From: Pomphorhynchus laevis
Taxonomy: Eukaryota > Acanthocephala > Palaeacanthocephala > Echinorhynchida > Pomphorhynchidae
Direction of reading: 5' to 3'
DNA length: 64,000 bases
Assembly: GCA_012934845.2 (NCBI GenBank)
Contig: WNNJ02001687.1
Coordinates: 21,625-85,624, forward strand
This document shows, in pieces, positions 63,972 to 64,000 of this stretch. The stretch's first letter is position 1. Each line of letters starts with the position of its first letter. The position numbers and the translations under genes were made by a program. The notes below the pieces were generated by a model that did not search any database, was not told the origin of the DNA, and saw only the letters and a list, made by a program, of their open reading frames with translations.

Positions 63972-64000
63972 ACGGTACTGATAAGCTTCGTTAGAGCAAA
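63972..64000 (+). ncRNA. Hammerhead motif, unit 16, cut by window end
   Basis: ACGGTA, CTGATAA, GCTT/GAGC, then AAA; degraded core and truncated. Confidence 0.6.

Larger units (their letters stand above)
56945..64000 (+). repeat. 462-464 bp hammerhead satellite array (retrozyme-like)
   Basis: At least 15 head-to-tail units, running off the window. Successive ribozyme starts (56959, 57424, 57888, 58351, 58881, 59343, 59806, 60269, 60731, 61193, 61657, 62120, 62584, 63046, 63508, 63972) are 462-465 apart, except one 530 step caused by a local duplication at about 58670-58740. Each unit has one hammerhead plus other self-complementary stretches: 'acactttaaagtgt' (a perfect palindrome), 'cctcatcatgagg', TGATGAGG with CCTCATCA, and GCATGG with CCATGC. 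No protein coding; minus-strand frames of about 80-104 codons are by-products of the repeat. Architecture fits tandem hammerhead satellites and animal retrozymes. Confidence 0.95.

Noticed and set aside
56945-64000. CRISPR-like regular spacing
   Set aside because: The whole 463 bp unit repeats; there are no short repeats with unique spacers, and the host is a eukaryote.
1-64000. LTR retrotransposons, retroviral or Polinton-like copies
   Set aside because: No protease-integrase, capsid, envelope or long terminal repeats recognised anywhere in the window.

Overview
The window looks like the intron-dominated middle of one animal gene, heavily filled with dead retrotransposons. Four short spliced exons on the + strand (16811-16937, 26329-26414, 40861-40968, 52729-52847) have matching splice phases and together encode about 146 residues resembling TRNT1, the nuclear and mitochondrial CCA-adding tRNA nucleotidyltransferase. 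The introns between them are about 9.4, 14.4 and 11.8 kb. The rest of the gene lies outside the window, or was not found in it. The spliceosomal introns, the AT-rich background and the range of non-LTR and Penelope-like elements point to an invertebrate metazoan. I cannot name the species.

Almost everything else is retroelement sequence. (1) An AT-rich Penelope-like element (PLE), called here the permuted PLE, carries its GIY-YIG endonuclease in front of the reverse transcriptase (RT), as in the Naiad/Chlamys group. It has about twenty fragments; the best copy is 17918-20660 (-). (2) Canonical PLEs carry a C-terminal GIY-YIG domain: 24057-26051 (+, one long open frame), 47050-47985 (+) and 53460-54800 (-). 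(3) LINEs with a restriction-like endonuclease (REL) form three lineages, labelled A (2150-6600, 21040-22445, 31046-34940, 43740-46620), B (12715-12965, 13104-16080, 36180-37250, 48240-50880, 54960-55600, 55830-56880) and C (30180-30720, 38010-40300, 50880-52110). (4) AP-endonuclease LINEs: an RTE-like copy with both ends defined (7821-11278), a second RTE-like 3' half (42150-43400) and a Jockey/I-like copy (26895-29345). Many of these sit inside permuted-PLE copies, so that family was probably an early and frequent insertion target.

The last 7 kb (about 56945-64000, running off the end) is a head-to-tail tandem array of a 462-464 bp unit. Each unit carries one hammerhead ribozyme motif in the same orientation: 16 motifs, of which four match the full consensus and two more keep an intact core. 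Architecture (type I, minimal stem III, one ribozyme per unit, tandem dimers) matches the hammerhead satellites and 'retrozymes' described in animals. If the host gene continues to the right, the ribozymes are sense-oriented inside a TRNT1 intron. The canonical PLE ends also carry hammerhead-like motifs.

Other points of interest: an OTU-type protease-like domain downstream of the family-A LINE at 31046-34940, lacking the segment that should carry the catalytic cysteine; a B-family LINE whose 5' part is inverted (twin-priming type); several fold-back insertions; and a conserved pseudoknot-forming stretch in the 3' UTR of the permuted PLE.
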